NCBI RefSeq assembly: GCF_003479425.1
Contig: NZ_QUHC01000008.1
Span: 146,600 to 210,599 of the forward strand
Direction of reading: 5' to 3'
Source of the DNA: Odoribacter sp. AF15-53
GTDB lineage: Bacteria; Bacteroidota; Bacteroidia; Bacteroidales; Marinifilaceae
DNA: 64,000 bases
Shown here one piece after another: positions 10,301 to 21,499 of this stretch (the stretch's first letter is position 1; every line of letters starts with the position of its first letter). The notes beneath the pieces were generated by a model. It ran no database searches. It had not been told where the DNA came from and saw only the letters and a program-made list of their open reading frames with translations. Made by a program: the position numbers and the translations under genes.

Positions 10301-11637
10301 TGAATACCCAAACGGTGCAGGGTCGGGGCACGGTTTAACAATACCGGGTGACCTTTCAACACGTTTTCAAGAATATCCCAAACGATCGGATCACGACGAT
10401 CCACGATCTTCTTGGCACTCTTTACCGTTTTCACGATACCGCGCTCGATCAACTTACGGATAATAAACGGCATATACAATTCAGCCGCCATATCTTTCGG
10501 AAGACCGCACTCGTGCATCTTCAAGTCTGGACCGACAACGATTACCGAACGGGCTGAGTAGTCAACACGCTTACCCAACAAGTTCTGACGGAAACGTCCC
10601 TGTTTACCTTTCAAACTGTCGGAAAGAGACTTCAACGGTCTGTTATTCTCAATCTTAACAGCGTTGGATTTACGAGAATTATCGAACAATGAATCCACGG
10701 CTTCCTGCAACATACGTTTTTCATTACGCAAGATCACATCCGGAGCCTTGATCTCGATCAATCTCTTCAAACGATTGTTACGGATAATTACCCGTCTGTA
10801 CAAATCGTTCAAATCCGAAGTCGCGAAACGACCTCCATCCAACGGAACCAACGGACGCAATTCGGGAGGTATTACAGACAACACCTTCACGATCATCCAT
10901 TCCGGTTTATTTATCTCTTTGCTCTCACGGAAAGCCTCCACCACCTGAAGACGCTTCAAAGCCTCGTTCTTTCTCTGTTGAGAAGTCTCCGTGTTTGCTT
11001 TATTTCTCAAATCATAGGAAAGATCATCCAAATCCAAACGCTCCAACAGCATGGAAATAGCTTCCGCACCCATTCTAGCGATGAACTTATTTGGATCATC
11101 ATCATCCAAATATTGATTATCCGTCGGAAGCTTATCCAGAATATCCAGATACTCCTCCTCCGTCAAAAAATCCATTGTTTTGATACCCGACTCTCCCATG
11201 ATTCCGGGGTTCACCACCACGTATCTCTCATAGTAGATAACAGTATCCAGTTTCTTGGAAGGCAAACCTAACAAGTAACCAATCTTATTGGGTAACGACT
11301 TGAAATACCAGATATGAGCCACCGGAACCACCAACTGGATATGTCCCATGCGTTCACGTCTAACCTTCTTTTCGGTAACCTCTACACCACAACGGTCACA
11401 AACGATACCCTTGTAACGGATACGCTTATATTTACCGCAATGACATTCATAATCCTTCACCGGACCGAAAATACGCTCGCAAAACAAACCGTCACGTTCG
11501 GGTTTGTAAGTACGATAGTTGATCGTCTCCGGTTTTAATACAGCACCACTAGACCGTTCCAGAATCTCTTCCGGAGAAGCCAATCCGATGGCGATTTTAG
11601 TAAAATTTTTTACTTTATTGTCTTTTCTGAAGGCCAT
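7387..11637 (-). CDS. rpoC: RNA polymerase beta' subunit
   Basis: 1416 residues, full length for Bacteroidota. The N-terminal zinc site is visible (Cys65, Cys67, Cys80, Cys83). The catalytic magnesium loop NADFDGDQ is at residues 469-476, with Asp471/473/475. Other landmarks are [17 protein letters not shown] (lid/rudder region), [16 protein letters not shown], and the second zinc cluster [13 protein letters not shown], with [19 protein letters not shown] in the bridge/trigger region. It is transcribed after rpoB, separated by 74 nt that hold a 17-bp inverted repeat, and is cotranscribed with the ribosomal protein genes upstream. Confidence 0.98.
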   Translation of the reverse strand: MAFRKDNKVKNFTKIAIGLASPEEILERSSGAVLKPETINYRTYKPERDGLFCERIFGPVKDYECHCGKYKRIRYKGIVCDRCGVEVTEKKVRRERMGHIQLVVPVAHIWYFKSLPNKIGYLLGLPSKKLDTVIYYERYVVVNPGIMGESGIKTMDFLTEEEYLDILDKLPTDNQYLDDDDPNKFIARMGAEAISMLLERLDLDDLSYDLRNKANTETSQQRKNEALKRLQVVEAFRESKEINKPEWMIVKVLSVIPPELRPLVPLDGGRFATSDLNDLYRRVIIRNNRLKRLIEIKAPDVILRNEKRMLQEAVDSLFDNSRKSNAVKIENNRPLKSLSDSLKGKQGRFRQNLLGKRVDYSARSVIVVGPDLKMHECGLPKDMAAELYMPFIIRKLIERGIVKTVKSAKKIVDRRDPIVWDILENVLKGHPVLLNRAPTLHRLGIQAFQPKLIEGKAIRLHPLACTGFNADFDGDQMAVHLPLGNEAVLEAQILMLCSHNILNPANGAPITVPSQDMVLGLYYITKPRKGVKGEGLKFYSPEEVIIAFNERAVDLHAEIEVKIDDVDKDGQPIRHMIKTTVGRVILNQSTPKNYPYINTLITKKALRDIIGDVFKRCGVDVTAKFLDDIKDLGYRKAFEGGLSFNLGDVIVPENKQELLQEGYDQVEEVMANYNMGFITNNERYNQIIDIWTHVNANLTSTLMKQLAADDQGFNSIYMMLDSGARGSREQIRQLGGMRGLMAKPQKSGATGAQIIENPILANFKEGLSVLEYFISTHGARKGLADTALKTADAGYLTRRLVDVANDITITEEDCGTLRGITISAIKNNEEIVSSLSERILGRVSVHDIYHPNTGELIVASGEEFTEEIADIIEKSPIERVEVRSVLTCEAKKGVCAKCYGRNLATSRMVEKGEAVGVIAAQSIGEPGTQLTLRTFHVGGTAGNISSENSLKAKYDGYVEYEELRSVEYTQDNGTTCDVVVGRLTELRILDKNTNIILISHAIPYGAKLFVKDGQEISKGELLCEWDPFNALIITEFSGTIGLENLIDGETYKEESDETTGFREMIIIEFRDKMKAPALCINDADGNTVKSYNLPVGAHIVVKEGAEVVAGSTIAKIPRAVGKAGDITGGLPRVTELFEARNPSNPAVVSEIDGEVTYGKIKRGNREIIVTSKAGEVKKYLVSLSKQILVQENDYVRAGTPLSDGAITPTDILNIEGPIKVQEYIVNEVQDVYRMQGVKINDKHFEIIVHQMMRKVLIQDAGDTRFLENQVVDKSEFMEENDAIYGKKVVLEAGDSDRVKPGQIISVRMLRDINSQLKRRDLKVVEARDAVPATSAQVLQGITRAALQTASFISAASFQETTKVLNEAAIYGKVDPLEGLKENVICGHLIPVGTGMKEFRSMIVGSKADLERMEKDK

Positions 11638-11638
11638 A

Positions 11639-11704
11639 TTTATGATTTTAGATTTCAGATTTTAGATTTACGATTACATAGAATCATAAATCTAAAATCA
11701 TAAA
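11639..11704. repeat. 17-bp inverted repeat between rpoB and rpoC
   Basis: Perfect arms TTTATGATTTTAGATTT (11639-11655) and AAATCTAAAATCATAAA (11688-11704), part of the same AT-rich repeat family as 6901-7012. It fills nearly the whole rpoB-rpoC spacer, in a transcript that must be read through. Confidence 0.8.
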
Positions 11705-11711
11705 TCAACAA

Positions 11712-14700
11712 TTATATTAAATTTACGCTCAATCCTAATCCACGAAGCTCATGCAACAACACGTTGAACGATTCCGGGATACCCGGTGTCGGGAGAGGCT
11801 CGCCTTTCACGATATGCTCGTAAGTCTTGGTTCTACCCATCACGTCATCCGACTTCACGGTCAGTATCTCCTGCAAGATATGCGAAGCTCCGAAAGCCTC
11901 AAGTGCCCAAACCTCCATCTCTCCGAAACGCTGACCTCCGAACTGAGCCTTACCTCCAAGAGGTTGCTGCGTGATCAACGAGTAAGGTCCGATAGAACGA
12001 GCATGCATCTTGTCATCAACCATGTGTCCCAGTTTCAGCATGTAAATCACACCCACGGTTGCCGGCTGGTCGAAACGTTCTCCCGTTCCTCCATCATACA
12101 AATACGTGGTTCCGAATCTAGGTACACCCGCTTCATCCGTGTACTTGTTGATATCTTCCAAAGTAGCACCGTCAAAGATCGGGGTCGCAAACTTCAATCC
12201 CAGATTCTTTCCGGCCCAACCCAACACGGTCTCGAACACCTGTCCCAAGTTCATACGAGAAGGCACACCCAGCGGGTTCAGACAGATATCAACCGGAGTC
12301 CCGTCAGACAAGAACGGCATATCTTCCACCCTTACCACGCGGGATACGATACCCTTGTTACCGTGACGTCCTGCCATCTTATCTCCGATTTGCAATTTAC
12401 GCTTCTTAGCCACGTAAACCTTAGCCATCTTGATAATACCGGAAGGAAGCTCGTCACCGACAGTAGCGTTATATTTCTTACGTTTAATCTGTCCCTCGAT
12501 CTCCTTGTACTTGATGATATAGTTGTGCAACAAGTCGCGAATCATATCATTCTTCTGCTTGTCGGTCGTCCACTTGTTCGGGTTGATCTGCAAGAAGTCC
12601 ATATTCTGCAACATCTTGTAAGAGAACTTCACGCCCTTCGGAACGATATCCTCATTCAAGTAATTCTTCACGCCTTGCGAAGTCTTACCGTTTACCAACT
12701 CGAACAATTTATCAATCAACAACGAGGTCAAATCACCGACTTTACGTTGGAACTGTTCATCCAACTCGGCCAACAAGTTCTTACCCGCGGCTTTCGTCTT
12801 ACGATCACTCACCGTACGTTGGAACAACTTCTTGTCGATAATAACCCCCTTCAACGACGGGGAAGCCTTCAAAGAAGCATCCTTCACGTCTCCAGCCTTG
12901 TCACCGAAAATAGCTCTCAACAACTTTTCCTCCGGACTTGGATCAGACTCGCCTTTCGGGGTAATCTTACCGATCAGGATATCTCCCGGTTGAACCCGGG
13001 CCCCGATACGGATAATACCGTTCTCGTCCAAATCTTTGGTTGCTTCCTCACTCACGTTCGGAATATCAGCCGTCAACTCTTCCAATCCGCGTTTTGTTTC
13101 GCGAACCTCCAAAGAATACTCGTCCACGTGAACTGATGTGAAGACATCATTCCGCACAATATTCTCAGAAATCACGATAGCATCCTCGTAGTTGTATCCC
13201 TTCCACGGCATGAACGCCACTTTCAGGTTTCGTCCGAGAGCTAACTCCCCTTTCTCTGAAGAATACCCTTCCGTCAGAATCTGCCCTTCTTCCACGCGTT
13301 GACCTTTCTTCACGATCGGTCTCAGTGAAATCGTCGTACTCTGGTTAGTACGTTGATATTTCGGTAAATAATATTCTTTTGTATCGGATTCAAAGCTTAC
13401 AAAAGCCTCTTCCTCCGTACGGTCATACTTAATTACAATCTTACGTCCGTCCACAAAAGAGATCACACCGGGTCCTTCCGCAACAACTTGCGTTCTGGAA
13501 TCCTTGATCAAATTTGCTTCCAAACCGGTACCCACGATCGGAGACTGCGGAGAAATAATAGGAACTGCCTGACGCATCATGTTCGATCCCATCAATGCAC
13601 GGTTCGCGTCATCATGCTCCAAGAACGGAATCAAAGAAGCCGCAATAGAAGCAATCTGGTTCGGGGCAACATCGATTAAATCAACATCCTCTCCGGCTGC
13701 TAACGGGAAATCCGCATCTTTTCTGGCTTTTACCCACTTGTTAGTGAATTTACCATTCTCATCCATCGGCGAATTTGCCTGTGCAATAACTAATTCCTCC
13801 TCTTCCTCGGCTGAATAATAGCGAATTCCTTCCTCCGACAAATCCACAACACCATTATTCACCTTCCGGTACGGGGTTTCAATAAATCCAAGGTCATTAA
13901 TCTTAGCGTACACGCAGAGAGAAGAAATCAAACCGATATTCGGTCCCTCAGGCGTCTCGATCGGACACAAACGACCATAGTGAGTATAGTGTACGTCACG
14001 CACCTCGAATCCGGCACGATCTCTCGAAAGACCACCGGGTCCCAAAGCTGACATACGTCTCTTATGAGTTATCTCGGCCAACGGATTCGTCTGATCCATG
14101 AACTGAGACAACGCATTTGTTCCGAAGAACGAGTTAATCACCGAAGACAAAATCTTCGAGTTAATCAAGTCAACCGGGGTGAACACCTCGTTGTCTCGCA
14201 CGTTCATTCGTTCACGAATCGTACGGGCCATACGAGCCAATCCTACACCGAATTGATTATATAATTGTTCGCCAACAGTACGTACGCGACGATTGCTCAA
14301 GTGGTCAATATCGTCCACGTCAGTCTTGGCATTCAACAAACGGATCAAATACTTGATGATCTCGATAATATCCTCTTTCGTCAGGATACGGATATCCGGA
14401 TCAGTTGCAAGTCCCAATTTCTTGTTTAACTTGTAACGTCCCACGTCACCCAGATCGTAACGTTTATCCGAGAAGAACAACTTGTCGATCACATCACGGG
14501 CCGTAGCCTCGTCAGGCGGCTCCGAACTACGCAACTGCCTGTAGATGTGCAACACGGCCTCTTTCTCAGAGTTACAGGGGTCTTTCTGTAACGTGTTATA
14601 TATAATGGCATAATCTGCCAGATTTTGCATCTCTTTGTGAAGAAGGATCGTCTTTGCACCTGACTCGACAATCGCATCAATATGCTCAGGCTCCAGTACC

Positions 14701-15524
14701 GTTTCACGATCAACGATAATCTCGTTACGCTCGATAGAAACTACTTCACCGGTATCTTCATCAACGAAATCTTCAATCCAAGATTTCAAAACACGAGCAG
14801 CCAAACGCCTGCCAACGACTTTCTTCAACCCCGTACGGGAAACATTCACTTCATCCGCGAGACCGAAAATCTCAAGAATATCCTTATCCGTTTCGAAACC
14901 GATAGCCCGTAAAAGAGTTGTTACCGGTAATTTTTTCTTCCGGTCGATATACGCGTACATCACGTTATTGATGTCCGTGGCGAATTCGATCCAAGAACCC
15001 TTAAACGGAATAATTCTAGCGGAATAAAGCTTCGTACCATTCGCATGAATACTCTGCCCGAAGAAAACACCGGGAGACCTGTGTAACTGAGAAACTACCA
15101 CTCGCTCTGCCCCATTGATCACGAAAGTACCTTTCGGGGTCATGTAAGGAACATTCCCTAAATATACATCCTCGATAACGGTATCAAAATCTTCATGTTC
15201 CGGATCTGTACAGTACAACTTCAATTTCGCCTTCAAGGGTGCGCCGAAAGTCAATCCCTGACCCAGACACTCCTCGATCGTATAGCGAGGCGGATCTATA
15301 AAATAGTCCAAAAATTCTAAAACAAAGTTGTTCCGAGTATCAGTAATAGGAAAATTCTCCTTGAAAACCGTGTAAAGGCCTTCATTCTTTCTGTTCTCAG
15401 GCGTGGTACCTAATTGAAAAAAGTCTTTGAAAGACTTTAATTGCACCTCAAGAAAATCAGGGTATTCCAGCTGATTTTTTATCGACGCAAAGCTTATTCT
15501 ATTGTTTGAATTATATGAAGACAT
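11712..15524 (-). CDS. rpoB: RNA polymerase beta subunit
   Basis: 1270 residues. Recognisable landmarks include the rifampicin-binding region ([27 protein letters not shown], about residues 475-500), [17 protein letters not shown], the [14 protein letters not shown] active-site segment and the C-terminal [21 protein letters not shown]. In the rifampicin cluster, the positions equivalent to E. coli Asp516 (MDQTN), His526 (THKRR) and Ser531 (SALGP) keep the sensitive residues. It is cotranscribed after rplL across a spacer with a strong hairpin. Confidence 0.98.
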   Translation of the reverse strand: MSSYNSNNRISFASIKNQLEYPDFLEVQLKSFKDFFQLGTTPENRKNEGLYTVFKENFPITDTRNNFVLEFLDYFIDPPRYTIEECLGQGLTFGAPLKAKLKLYCTDPEHEDFDTVIEDVYLGNVPYMTPKGTFVINGAERVVVSQLHRSPGVFFGQSIHANGTKLYSARIIPFKGSWIEFATDINNVMYAYIDRKKKLPVTTLLRAIGFETDKDILEIFGLADEVNVSRTGLKKVVGRRLAARVLKSWIEDFVDEDTGEVVSIERNEIIVDRETVLEPEHIDAIVESGAKTILLHKEMQNLADYAIIYNTLQKDPCNSEKEAVLHIYRQLRSSEPPDEATARDVIDKLFFSDKRYDLGDVGRYKLNKKLGLATDPDIRILTKEDIIEIIKYLIRLLNAKTDVDDIDHLSNRRVRTVGEQLYNQFGVGLARMARTIRERMNVRDNEVFTPVDLINSKILSSVINSFFGTNALSQFMDQTNPLAEITHKRRMSALGPGGLSRDRAGFEVRDVHYTHYGRLCPIETPEGPNIGLISSLCVYAKINDLGFIETPYRKVNNGVVDLSEEGIRYYSAEEEEELVIAQANSPMDENGKFTNKWVKARKDADFPLAAGEDVDLIDVAPNQIASIAASLIPFLEHDDANRALMGSNMMRQAVPIISPQSPIVGTGLEANLIKDSRTQVVAEGPGVISFVDGRKIVIKYDRTEEEAFVSFESDTKEYYLPKYQRTNQSTTISLRPIVKKGQRVEEGQILTEGYSSEKGELALGRNLKVAFMPWKGYNYEDAIVISENIVRNDVFTSVHVDEYSLEVRETKRGLEELTADIPNVSEEATKDLDENGIIRIGARVQPGDILIGKITPKGESDPSPEEKLLRAIFGDKAGDVKDASLKASPSLKGVIIDKKLFQRTVSDRKTKAAGKNLLAELDEQFQRKVGDLTSLLIDKLFELVNGKTSQGVKNYLNEDIVPKGVKFSYKMLQNMDFLQINPNKWTTDKQKNDMIRDLLHNYIIKYKEIEGQIKRKKYNATVGDELPSGIIKMAKVYVAKKRKLQIGDKMAGRHGNKGIVSRVVRVEDMPFLSDGTPVDICLNPLGVPSRMNLGQVFETVLGWAGKNLGLKFATPIFDGATLEDINKYTDEAGVPRFGTTYLYDGGTGERFDQPATVGVIYMLKLGHMVDDKMHARSIGPYSLITQQPLGGKAQFGGQRFGEMEVWALEAFGASHILQEILTVKSDDVMGRTKTYEHIVKGEPLPTPGIPESFNVLLHELRGLGLSVNLI

Positions 15525-15565
15525 CTATTATTTTTTTTGAACCTAAACAATCATAACAACAAAAT

Positions 15566-15594
15566 GGTTTAGAGTCCACATGAGACTCTAAACC
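15566..15594 (-). promoter_or_regulatory. rplL-rpoB intercistronic hairpin (attenuator or processing site)
   Basis: Perfect 11-bp stem GGTTTAGAGTC / GACTCTAAACC with a 7-nt loop, between rplL and rpoB. On the minus strand it is followed by ATTTTGTTGTT, a poor U-tract. The position matches the partial attenuator/RNase III site of the E. coli rplL-rpoB spacer, so a role in lowering rpoBC output relative to L7/L12 is plausible but inferred. Confidence 0.65.
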
Positions 15595-15617
15595 TGAAAA
15601 CCGACCGGTTTTATACT

Positions 15618-15995
15618 TTATTTAAGTTCAACTTCAGCTCCTGCTTCTTCTAATTGAGCTTTCAGTGTGTTAGCTTCTTCTTTAGAAACTTTTTCTTTCA
15701 ATGGAGCCGGAGCCTTGTCAACTACTTCTTTAGCCTCTTTCAAACCAAGACCGGTCAATTCTTTTACTAACTTAACAACAGCTAATTTAGCAGCACCAGC
15801 TGATTTAAGAATTACATCGAATTCTGTTTGCTCTGCTTCAGCGGCAGCAGCACCACCAGCTGCAGGAGCAGCAACAGCTACAGCAGCTGCTGCAGGTTCG
15901 ATTCCGTACTCTTCTTTTAAAATATCAGCTAATTCTTTTACGTCTTTTACGGTAAGGTTTACTAGCTCTTCTGCAAGTTTTTTCAAATCTGCCAT
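15618..15995 (-). CDS. rplL: ribosomal protein L7/L12
   Basis: 125 residues. It has an N-terminal dimerisation domain ([22 protein letters not shown]), an Ala-rich flexible hinge ([14 protein letters not shown]) and the C-terminal factor-binding domain ([24 protein letters not shown]). It forms the ribosomal stalk that recruits translation GTPases, including EF-Tu encoded at the 5' end of this block. It is 41 nt downstream of rplJ. Confidence 0.97.
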   Translation of the reverse strand: MADLKKLAEELVNLTVKDVKELADILKEEYGIEPAAAAVAVAAPAAGGAAAAEAEQTEFDVILKSAGAAKLAVVKLVKELTGLGLKEAKEVVDKAPAPLKEKVSKEEANTLKAQLEEAGAEVELK

Positions 15996-16036
15996 TTCTA
16001 TACTATTTAAAATTGTTTGTTAACTAAACTATAAAA

Positions 16037-16555
16037 TTATTCTTTTTCAGAAAGTGTTTTAACAACACCAGCGATTGTATTTTGTCCGGATTGCAATGCG
16101 GAAATAACATTCTGCATCGGTGCTTGCAACATCGCGATGATGTCTGCAATCAACTCTTCCTTAGACTTGATACTAATCAACGATTCAAGCTGATCCTCGC
16201 CAACATAACTACATTCCTCAACGAAAGCAGCCTTGAATACCGGCTTATCTTTCTTCTTACGAAATTCTTTGATCAGTTTCGCGGGACCGTTTCCGGTATC
16301 ACACAACATGATCGCGCTATCGCCTTTCAACGCGGAGAAAATCTCCTCGTAATTGTTGTTAGCGTTTTCCAAAGCCTTTCTCAGCAAAGTATTTTTCACC
16401 TGCACCAGTTTGATGTTGGCATCAAAACAAGCCCGACGCAAAGCCTGTGTGTCGACAGCGTCAAGACCGGAAATGTCACTAACATACAAGTGCTTGTAAG
16501 AATTCACTTGCTCCGTCAAGGTTTCTATTACGACTTTTTTATCTTCTTTTTTCAT
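16037..16555 (-). CDS. rplJ: ribosomal protein L10
   Basis: 172 residues, usual length. It anchors L7/L12 dimers to the 23S rRNA stalk base. The N-terminal RNA-binding domain is recognisable (VSDISGLDAVDTQALRRAC, VQVKNTLLRKALE-type segment), and the C-terminal helix binds L12. It lies between rplA and rplL in the conserved order. In many bacteria the L10-L12 complex represses its own mRNA leader; only 29 nt separate rplA and rplJ here, so any such site must be short. Confidence 0.96.
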   Translation of the reverse strand: MKKEDKKVVIETLTEQVNSYKHLYVSDISGLDAVDTQALRRACFDANIKLVQVKNTLLRKALENANNNYEEIFSALKGDSAIMLCDTGNGPAKLIKEFRKKKDKPVFKAAFVEECSYVGEDQLESLISIKSKEELIADIIAMLQAPMQNVISALQSGQNTIAGVVKTLSEKE

Positions 16556-16584
16556 ACTACTGAAGTCCTTTTTAGATTACTACA

Positions 16585-17280
16585 TTAATCAAGTAAAGTC
16601 TTTTGGTCTACTTGAATACCGGGACTCATCGTACTTGACAGATACACGCTCTTGATATAAGTACCCTTCGCGGCTGCCGGTTTCAATTTATTGATCACGT
16701 TCAAGAATTCTATCGCGTTCTCCATAATCTTGTTCGGCTCGAATGTAACTTTACCAATAGAAGCGTGAATAATACCGAATTTGTCAACTTTAAAGTCGAT
16801 CTTACCCGCCTTAACCTCGGTAACAGCTTTCCCGATTTCCGGGGTTACAGTACCGCTTTTCGGGTTAGGCATCAATCCACGAGGACCCAAAATTCTACCA
16901 AGAGCACCGACTTTACCCATTACAGAAGGCATCGTGATGATAATATCGATATCGGTCCAACCGCCTTTCAATTTCTCGATATATTCATCCAAACCCACGT
17001 AATCCGCACCGGCTGCTTTAGCTTCTTCCACCTTGTCAGGCGTACACAAAACCAAAACTCTTACTTGTTTACCGGTACCGTGAGGTAAAGTACACACGCC
17101 GCGCACCATTTGATTGGCTTTACGCGGGTCTACACCCAGTCGAACGTCCATGTCAACTGACGCATCAAACTTCGTGAAAGTCACTTCCTTCACAAGCTGT
17201 GCGGCCTCGTCGATAGAATATACTTTTCCACCTTCGATCTTCGCTAAAGCTAACTTCTTATTTTTTGTCAGTTTACTCAT
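16585..17280 (-). CDS. rplA: ribosomal protein L1
   Basis: 231 residues. It has the L1 two-domain fold with the conserved segments [44 protein letters not shown] and [21 protein letters not shown]. It forms the L1 stalk that moves E-site tRNA, and in other bacteria it autoregulates the rplK-rplA mRNA. It starts 24 nt after rplK. Confidence 0.97.
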   Translation of the reverse strand: MSKLTKNKKLALAKIEGGKVYSIDEAAQLVKEVTFTKFDASVDMDVRLGVDPRKANQMVRGVCTLPHGTGKQVRVLVLCTPDKVEEAKAAGADYVGLDEYIEKLKGGWTDIDIIITMPSVMGKVGALGRILGPRGLMPNPKSGTVTPEIGKAVTEVKAGKIDFKVDKFGIIHASIGKVTFEPNKIMENAIEFLNVINKLKPAAAKGTYIKSVYLSSTMSPGIQVDQKTLLD

Positions 17281-17304
17281 TACGTTTGAAGTGTTACAAG
17301 TTCA

Positions 17305-17742
17305 TTAAAAAGGTCTGTCACCGGTTACGGTTATACCCATACTTCTGGCAGTACCAGCTACCATACTCATTGCTTTCTCGATTTCAAAAGCGTTCAAATC
17401 TTTCATCTTGTCCGTAGCAATTCCCTTCACTTGTTCCCAAGTGATAGAAGCCACCTTCTTACGATTGGGCTCTGCGGAACCGGATTTGATTTTAGCGACT
17501 TCCAAAAGTTGAATAGCAACAGGAGGTTGTTTTGTAATAAAATCAAACGATTTATCACCATACACCTGTATAATTACCGGGATGATCTTTCCTGCCTGCT
17601 CCTGAGTTCTAGCGTTAAATTGCTTACAGAAGTCCATGATATTGACTCCCTTAGAACCTAGCGCCGGTCCTACTGGAGGAGACGGGTTTGCAGCTCCGGC
17701 TTTAATTTGCAGCTTGATAATAGCTTCAACTTGTTTTGCCAT
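17305..17742 (-). CDS. rplK: ribosomal protein L11
   Basis: 145 residues. The N-terminal domain keeps the proline-rich [20 protein letters not shown] motif that contacts thiostrepton-class antibiotics. The C-terminal rRNA-binding domain is complete ([15 protein letters not shown]). It is part of the GTPase-associated centre. Order nusG-rplK-rplA-rplJ-rplL is as in most bacteria. Confidence 0.97.
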   Translation of the reverse strand: MAKQVEAIIKLQIKAGAANPSPPVGPALGSKGVNIMDFCKQFNARTQEQAGKIIPVIIQVYGDKSFDFITKQPPVAIQLLEVAKIKSGSAEPNRKKVASITWEQVKGIATDKMKDLNAFEIEKAMSMVAGTARSMGITVTGDRPF

Positions 17743-17765
17743 GATTGTTTTTAATCAAATAATTG

Positions 17766-18314
17766 TTATTCTTTTTCTACCTGCATGAAACTTAATTCGA
17801 GTGGCGTTTTCCGTCCGAAAATCTTGACAATTACTTTCAAGCGTTTCTTGTCGGTATTCACCTCCTCTATCACACCGGTAAAACCATTAAACGGTCCGTC
17901 AGTCACTTTAACCGACTCGCCCACGAAATAAGGGATACTTATTTCTTCTGGTTGTTCCGCAAGTTCATCCACCGTACCCAGAATTCGGTTTACCTCTGCT
18001 TGACGCATCGGTACAGGGTCTCCTCCTTTGGTCTCTCCCAGGAAGCCTATCACATTCGTGATGTCACGAAGTATGTGGGGGATTTCTCCAACGAGCGCGG
18101 CCTCGATCAATACGTAACCCGGATAAAGATTTCGCTCACTGCTATACTTTTTCCCGTTGCGCACTTGATACACCTTCTCGGCAGGTACCAAAACCTGTGA
18201 AACGTAATCCTGAAGCCCTAAACTGGCGATTTCGTTTTCGATGTACTCCTTTACTTTCTTCTCTTTACCTCCAATGGTTCGAAGTACATACCATCTTTTT
18301 TTCATTTCAGCCAT
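17766..18314 (-). CDS. nusG: transcription antitermination factor NusG
   Basis: 182 residues. It has the NGN domain (RWYVLRTIGGKEKKVKEYIE; LYPGYVLIEA) and the C-terminal KOW domain (GESVKVTDGPFNGFTGVIEE). It binds RNA polymerase to promote processive elongation and links transcription to the ribosome and Rho. The start may be the third codon downstream (MKKRWYVL). It lies 18 nt after secE. Confidence 0.96.
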   Translation of the reverse strand: MAEMKKRWYVLRTIGGKEKKVKEYIENEIASLGLQDYVSQVLVPAEKVYQVRNGKKYSSERNLYPGYVLIEAALVGEIPHILRDITNVIGFLGETKGGDPVPMRQAEVNRILGTVDELAEQPEEISIPYFVGESVKVTDGPFNGFTGVIEEVNTDKKRLKVIVKIFGRKTPLELSFMQVEKE

Positions 18315-18332
18315 GTCAGACCCCCAAGATTT

Positions 18333-18524
18333 TTAGTAAAACAAATTATATATACCGGTCACAATGTGTCTGAACGAAAAGTCCATCGCGAAAATGCAAA
18401 GAGCTATGATAACGGAAGCGATCATCACAATCGTTGCACTACTCTGGAGCTCAGACCATGTAGGCCAAGTTACTTTATTAACCAGCTCGTTATAAACATC
18501 TGATATATAAGTCTTAATTTTCAT
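18333..18524 (-). CDS. secE: preprotein translocase subunit SecE
   Basis: 63 residues, the short single-membrane-helix form. The amphipathic helix VYNELVNKVTWPTWSELQSS with the conserved WPTW motif precedes one membrane helix (about residues 32-55). It is part of the SecYEG channel. It is placed between tRNA-Trp and nusG, the usual order. Confidence 0.95.
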   Translation of the reverse strand: MKIKTYISDVYNELVNKVTWPTWSELQSSATIVMIASVIIALCIFAMDFSFRHIVTGIYNLFY

Positions 18525-18543
18525 TTGTTCTATTTTTAAGTTG

Positions 18544-18616
18544 CACGGGAGGAGAGGTTCGAACTCCCGACCCTCGGTTTTGGAGACCGATGCTCTACCA
18601 ACTGAGCCACTCCCGT
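18544..18616 (-). tRNA. trpT: tRNA-Trp (anticodon CCA)
   Basis: 73-nt cloverleaf on the minus strand. The 7-bp acceptor stem ACGGGAG/CTCCCGT closes it, the T-loop TTCGAAC is intact, and the anticodon loop CTCCAAA carries CCA (complement at 18581-18583). The 3' CCA is not encoded. It lies between tuf and secE, the usual place in this phylum. Confidence 0.96.
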
Positions 18617-18661
18617 ATGTGGGCCGACCGAGGCCGGCCCTATTTTATTCTATTCCTTGAA

Positions 18662-19849
18662 TCATTCAAGAATTTCGGTAATCTGACCAGCACCTACGGT
18701 TCTACCACCCTCACGGATAGCGAAACGCAAACCTACTGAACAAGCAACCGGAGTGATCAACTCAACAGAGATCGTCAAGTTATCACCAGGCATTACCATC
18801 TCGCGTCCTTCCGGAAGAGTGATTTCACCGGTAACGTCCAAAGTACGGATATAGAACTGAGGTCTGTATCTGTTGTGGAACGGAGTGTGACGACCACCTT
18901 CTTCTTTTTTCAAGATATAAACCTCAGCTTTGAATTTAGCATGCGGTTTAACAGAACCCGGTTTTGCCAATACCATACCACGTTTGATCTCGTCTTTATC
19001 GATACCACGAAGCAACAAACCAACGTTATCACCAGCTTGACCTTCGTCAAGAATCTTACGGAACATTTCAACTCCGGTACATACGGTTTTCTTACCGTCA
19101 GCACCCAAACCGATAATTTCCAACTCATCACCCGTGTGAACGATACCAGTTTCGATACGACCGGTAGCAACAGTTCCACGACCAGTGATAGAGAACACGT
19201 CCTCAACAGGCATCAAGAACGCTTTGTCTACTGCACGTTGCGGCAACTCGATCCAGTTGTCAACAGCGTCCATCAACTCCATTACTTTCTCTTCCCATTT
19301 TGCTTCTCCGTTCAATGCACCAAGAGCAGAACCCAAGATCACCGGAGTATTGTCACCGTCATATTGATAGAAAGACAACAATTCGCGAACTTCCATCTCA
19401 ACCAATTCCAACATTTCTGGGTCATCCACCATATCCACCTTGTTCAAGAACACAACGATTCTCGGAACGTTTACCTGACGAGCTAAAAGGATGTGCTCAC
19501 GGGTCTGAGGCATCGGACCATCGGTAGCGGCACAAACCAAGATAGCACCGTCCATCTGAGCAGCACCAGTTACCATGTTCTTTACATAGTCGGCGTGTCC
19601 CGGACAGTCAACGTGTGCATAGTGACGATTTGCAGTCTGATATTCTACGTGAGAAGTATTAATGGTGATACCTCTTTCTTTTTCTTCAGGAGCGTTATCA
19701 ATAGAATCGAATGAACGCAATTCAGAAAGACCTTTTTTCGCTAATACCGTAGTGATAGCAGCCGTCAAAGTAGTTTTACCGTGGTCAACGTGACCGATAG
19801 TACCAATATTTACGTGTGGTTTGGACCTGTCAAAATGTTCTTTAGCCAT
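18662..19849 (-). CDS. tuf: translation elongation factor Tu
   Basis: 395 residues from the ATG at 19849 ([17 protein letters not shown]). The open frame extends 10 codons further upstream, but the universal N-terminus fixes this start. The GTPase motifs are present: GHVDHGKT (G1), DCPGHADY (G3) and NKVD (G4), followed by the two beta-barrel domains. It delivers aminoacyl-tRNA to the ribosome. The 5' leader from the likely promoter is about 117 nt. It heads the tRNA-Trp-secE-nusG-rpl-rpoBC block. Confidence 0.98.
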   Translation of the reverse strand: MAKEHFDRSKPHVNIGTIGHVDHGKTTLTAAITTVLAKKGLSELRSFDSIDNAPEEKERGITINTSHVEYQTANRHYAHVDCPGHADYVKNMVTGAAQMDGAILVCAATDGPMPQTREHILLARQVNVPRIVVFLNKVDMVDDPEMLELVEMEVRELLSFYQYDGDNTPVILGSALGALNGEAKWEEKVMELMDAVDNWIELPQRAVDKAFLMPVEDVFSITGRGTVATGRIETGIVHTGDELEIIGLGADGKKTVCTGVEMFRKILDEGQAGDNVGLLLRGIDKDEIKRGMVLAKPGSVKPHAKFKAEVYILKKEEGGRHTPFHNRYRPQFYIRTLDVTGEITLPEGREMVMPGDNLTISVELITPVACSVGLRFAIREGGRTVGAGQITEILE

Positions 19850-19971
19850 AACTCTAAAACAATTTTTATTATTAAACAATTTATCTCAATAACTCAATTC
19901 CATGCAAGTAACTCGCTGTTTTCCTGAATCTTAATCAAGCAAGTGCGAGAAAACCCATTTAATTTGGCTTG

Positions 19972-20003
19972 CAAATGTACAAATTAAAAATCATATCTCA
20001 CAA
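19972..20003 (-). promoter_or_regulatory. putative tuf promoter
   Basis: On the minus strand, TTG (20003-20001) and TACATTTG (19979-19972) match the Bacteroidota -33/-7 pattern with a 21-nt spacer. The -7 box is a perfect TAnnTTTG. Confidence 0.55.
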
Positions 20004-20021
20004 TAAATGAGATCATTTTTC

Positions 20022-20318
20022 TTAATTTTCTCTTTTTTCTTTTACTTTAACGAGTTGTCTCTTCAATACATCGTACAATTCGTCAACCGTCTCTTCAAAG
20101 GTTTTCGCGTTCTTTTTAGCGAACACGTCCTGCCCTTTGACATCAACATGCACCTCGGTCAGTTTATTTTCAAGGTGGTCATCCTTTTCCAACTTCAAAG
20201 TAACATCCACCCCCATAATACCGTCATGGTACTTTTCCAATTTCGAAAATTTCTTGTTGATGAAATCCTCCAGCACTGGATTCACTGAAAAACCTACAGG
20301 ATTAATTCTAATTTCCAT
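20022..20318 (-). CDS. hpf: ribosome hibernation-promoting factor, short form
   Basis: 98 residues, the short HPF/RaiA type: beta-alpha-beta-beta-beta-alpha, with EIRINPVGFSVNPVLEDFINKK at the start and a basic C-terminal helix (KRQLVKVKEKREN). It binds the 30S decoding centre to inactivate ribosomes in stationary phase. It lies 18 nt after the xer gene and is probably cotranscribed with rpsU-xer. Confidence 0.92.
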   Translation of the reverse strand: MEIRINPVGFSVNPVLEDFINKKFSKLEKYHDGIMGVDVTLKLEKDDHLENKLTEVHVDVKGQDVFAKKNAKTFEETVDELYDVLKRQLVKVKEKREN

Positions 20319-20336
20319 ATCGTTTCCTCCTATAAT

Positions 20337-21242
20337 TTATGCTCGCGGGTGAGCTTGTTTAAAAATCTTCAACATCTTTTCCACCGAATTGTGAGTATAC
20401 ACCTGAGTGGCAGCCAAACTAGAATGTCCGAGCAACTCCTTGATCCCCTGGATTGGCGCCCCGTTATCCAACAGGTGCGTGGCAAAAGAATGCCTCAACA
20501 CGTGCGGGCTGCGCTTTGACAAAGAAGTATGCTCCCCCAGCTCTTTCGTCACCAAGCGGTAGACAAAATTCGCGTAGATCGGATCTCCTTTATCCGTCAC
20601 GAAAAACATACCATGTTCTTGTTCAACGATACGCTTTCTGGTTTCCAGATAACACTCCACGTCCTGCATCAACTCGCTCACGATCGGAATCTCCCGCTCT
20701 TTTCCTCCCTTACCGTGAACACGAATACAACGCCGTGAAAGATCAACATCTTCAACTTTCAATCCAACAATTTCAGAACGTCTCATTCCAGTATCGTAAG
20801 CCATCAACAAAATCAGGAAGTTTCTCAAACCGGAGAAACCCTCTCCCTTTTCCGCGTCGTTCAACGTGTTTTCCATATCCTCTTCTCTCACGAAAACCGG
20901 TAATCGCTTCGGTAGCTTCGGCCCGCTGATACCTTCAGCGGGATTCTCCTTTACCACCTTTTCTTTTACCAGAAAACGGAAAAACGCCTTCACGCTACTC
21001 AACTTACGTTTGCCAGAGGCAGCACTCAACTTATCCCCTGCAGCACTCAAGTCCCCCCTCATCTCCGCGACGATCCATGCTCTCACAAGCTTGGTCGTTA
21101 TCCGGGAAAAATTCTCATCACTTTTTTTTAATCCACAGAATTCGTAGAACTGGTACAAATCAGTTTTATAAGCAGTTATCGTGTGAACGGAATAACGTTT
21201 CACGTCGCTCAAATACTTCAAAAACCTCTCTATCTGCATCAT
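20337..21242 (-). CDS. tyrosine recombinase XerC/XerD family
   Basis: 301 residues. A SAM-like core-binding N-domain (residues 1-85) precedes a catalytic domain with the full active site: Arg154 in DTGMRRSE, a lysine near position 180 (HGKGGKER), HVLR at 247-250 (His247, Arg250), His273 in LLGHSS and Tyr282 (QVYTH). It is the chromosome-dimer-resolution type rather than an element integrase, judging by its length and by its fixed place between rpsU and hpf in Bacteroidota. The start has two adjacent ATGs. Whether it should be called XerC or XerD is not settled by sequence inspection. Confidence 0.9.
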   Translation of the reverse strand: MMQIERFLKYLSDVKRYSVHTITAYKTDLYQFYEFCGLKKSDENFSRITTKLVRAWIVAEMRGDLSAAGDKLSAASGKRKLSSVKAFFRFLVKEKVVKENPAEGISGPKLPKRLPVFVREEDMENTLNDAEKGEGFSGLRNFLILLMAYDTGMRRSEIVGLKVEDVDLSRRCIRVHGKGGKEREIPIVSELMQDVECYLETRKRIVEQEHGMFFVTDKGDPIYANFVYRLVTKELGEHTSLSKRSPHVLRHSFATHLLDNGAPIQGIKELLGHSSLAATQVYTHNSVEKMLKIFKQAHPRA

Positions 21243-21307
21243 TCCTACTATTTTAAAGACGTAAGCAAGTTACGCCTTTTGTTTGGAAAAACAAAGAAAG
21301 TGATCGA

Positions 21308-21499
21308 TTATTCTTCTGCTTGTTGTAAAGATTGACGATAAATAGCCTTCATCCGAGCAACTCTGTTGCGAATAGACGGCTTCGTGAAAGCCTGACGATC
21401 TCTCAGCTCTTTAATAACGCCGGTTTTTTCGAATTTTCTCTTGAATTTCTTCAATGCTCTCTCAATATTTTCGCCTTCTTTTAATGGTACAATTATCAT
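21308..21499 (-). CDS. rpsU: ribosomal protein S21
   Basis: 63 residues, lysine/arginine-rich (ERALKKFKRKFEKTGVIKEL, then RQAFTKPSIRNRVARMKAIYR). In Bacteroidota the 16S anti-SD tail is thought to be masked by S21 with bS18 and bS6, which fits the lack of Shine-Dalgarno sequences in this window. It is first gene of the rpsU-xer-hpf group. Confidence 0.95.
   Translation of the reverse strand: MIIVPLKEGENIERALKKFKRKFEKTGVIKELRDRQAFTKPSIRNRVARMKAIYRQSLQQAEE

Noticed and set aside
11751..13136. 461-codon open frame antisense to rpoB
   Set aside because: A shadow of rpoB: its composition mirrors the opposite strand (many His/Arg/Ser/Thr), it has no recognisable domain, and rpoB is certain.
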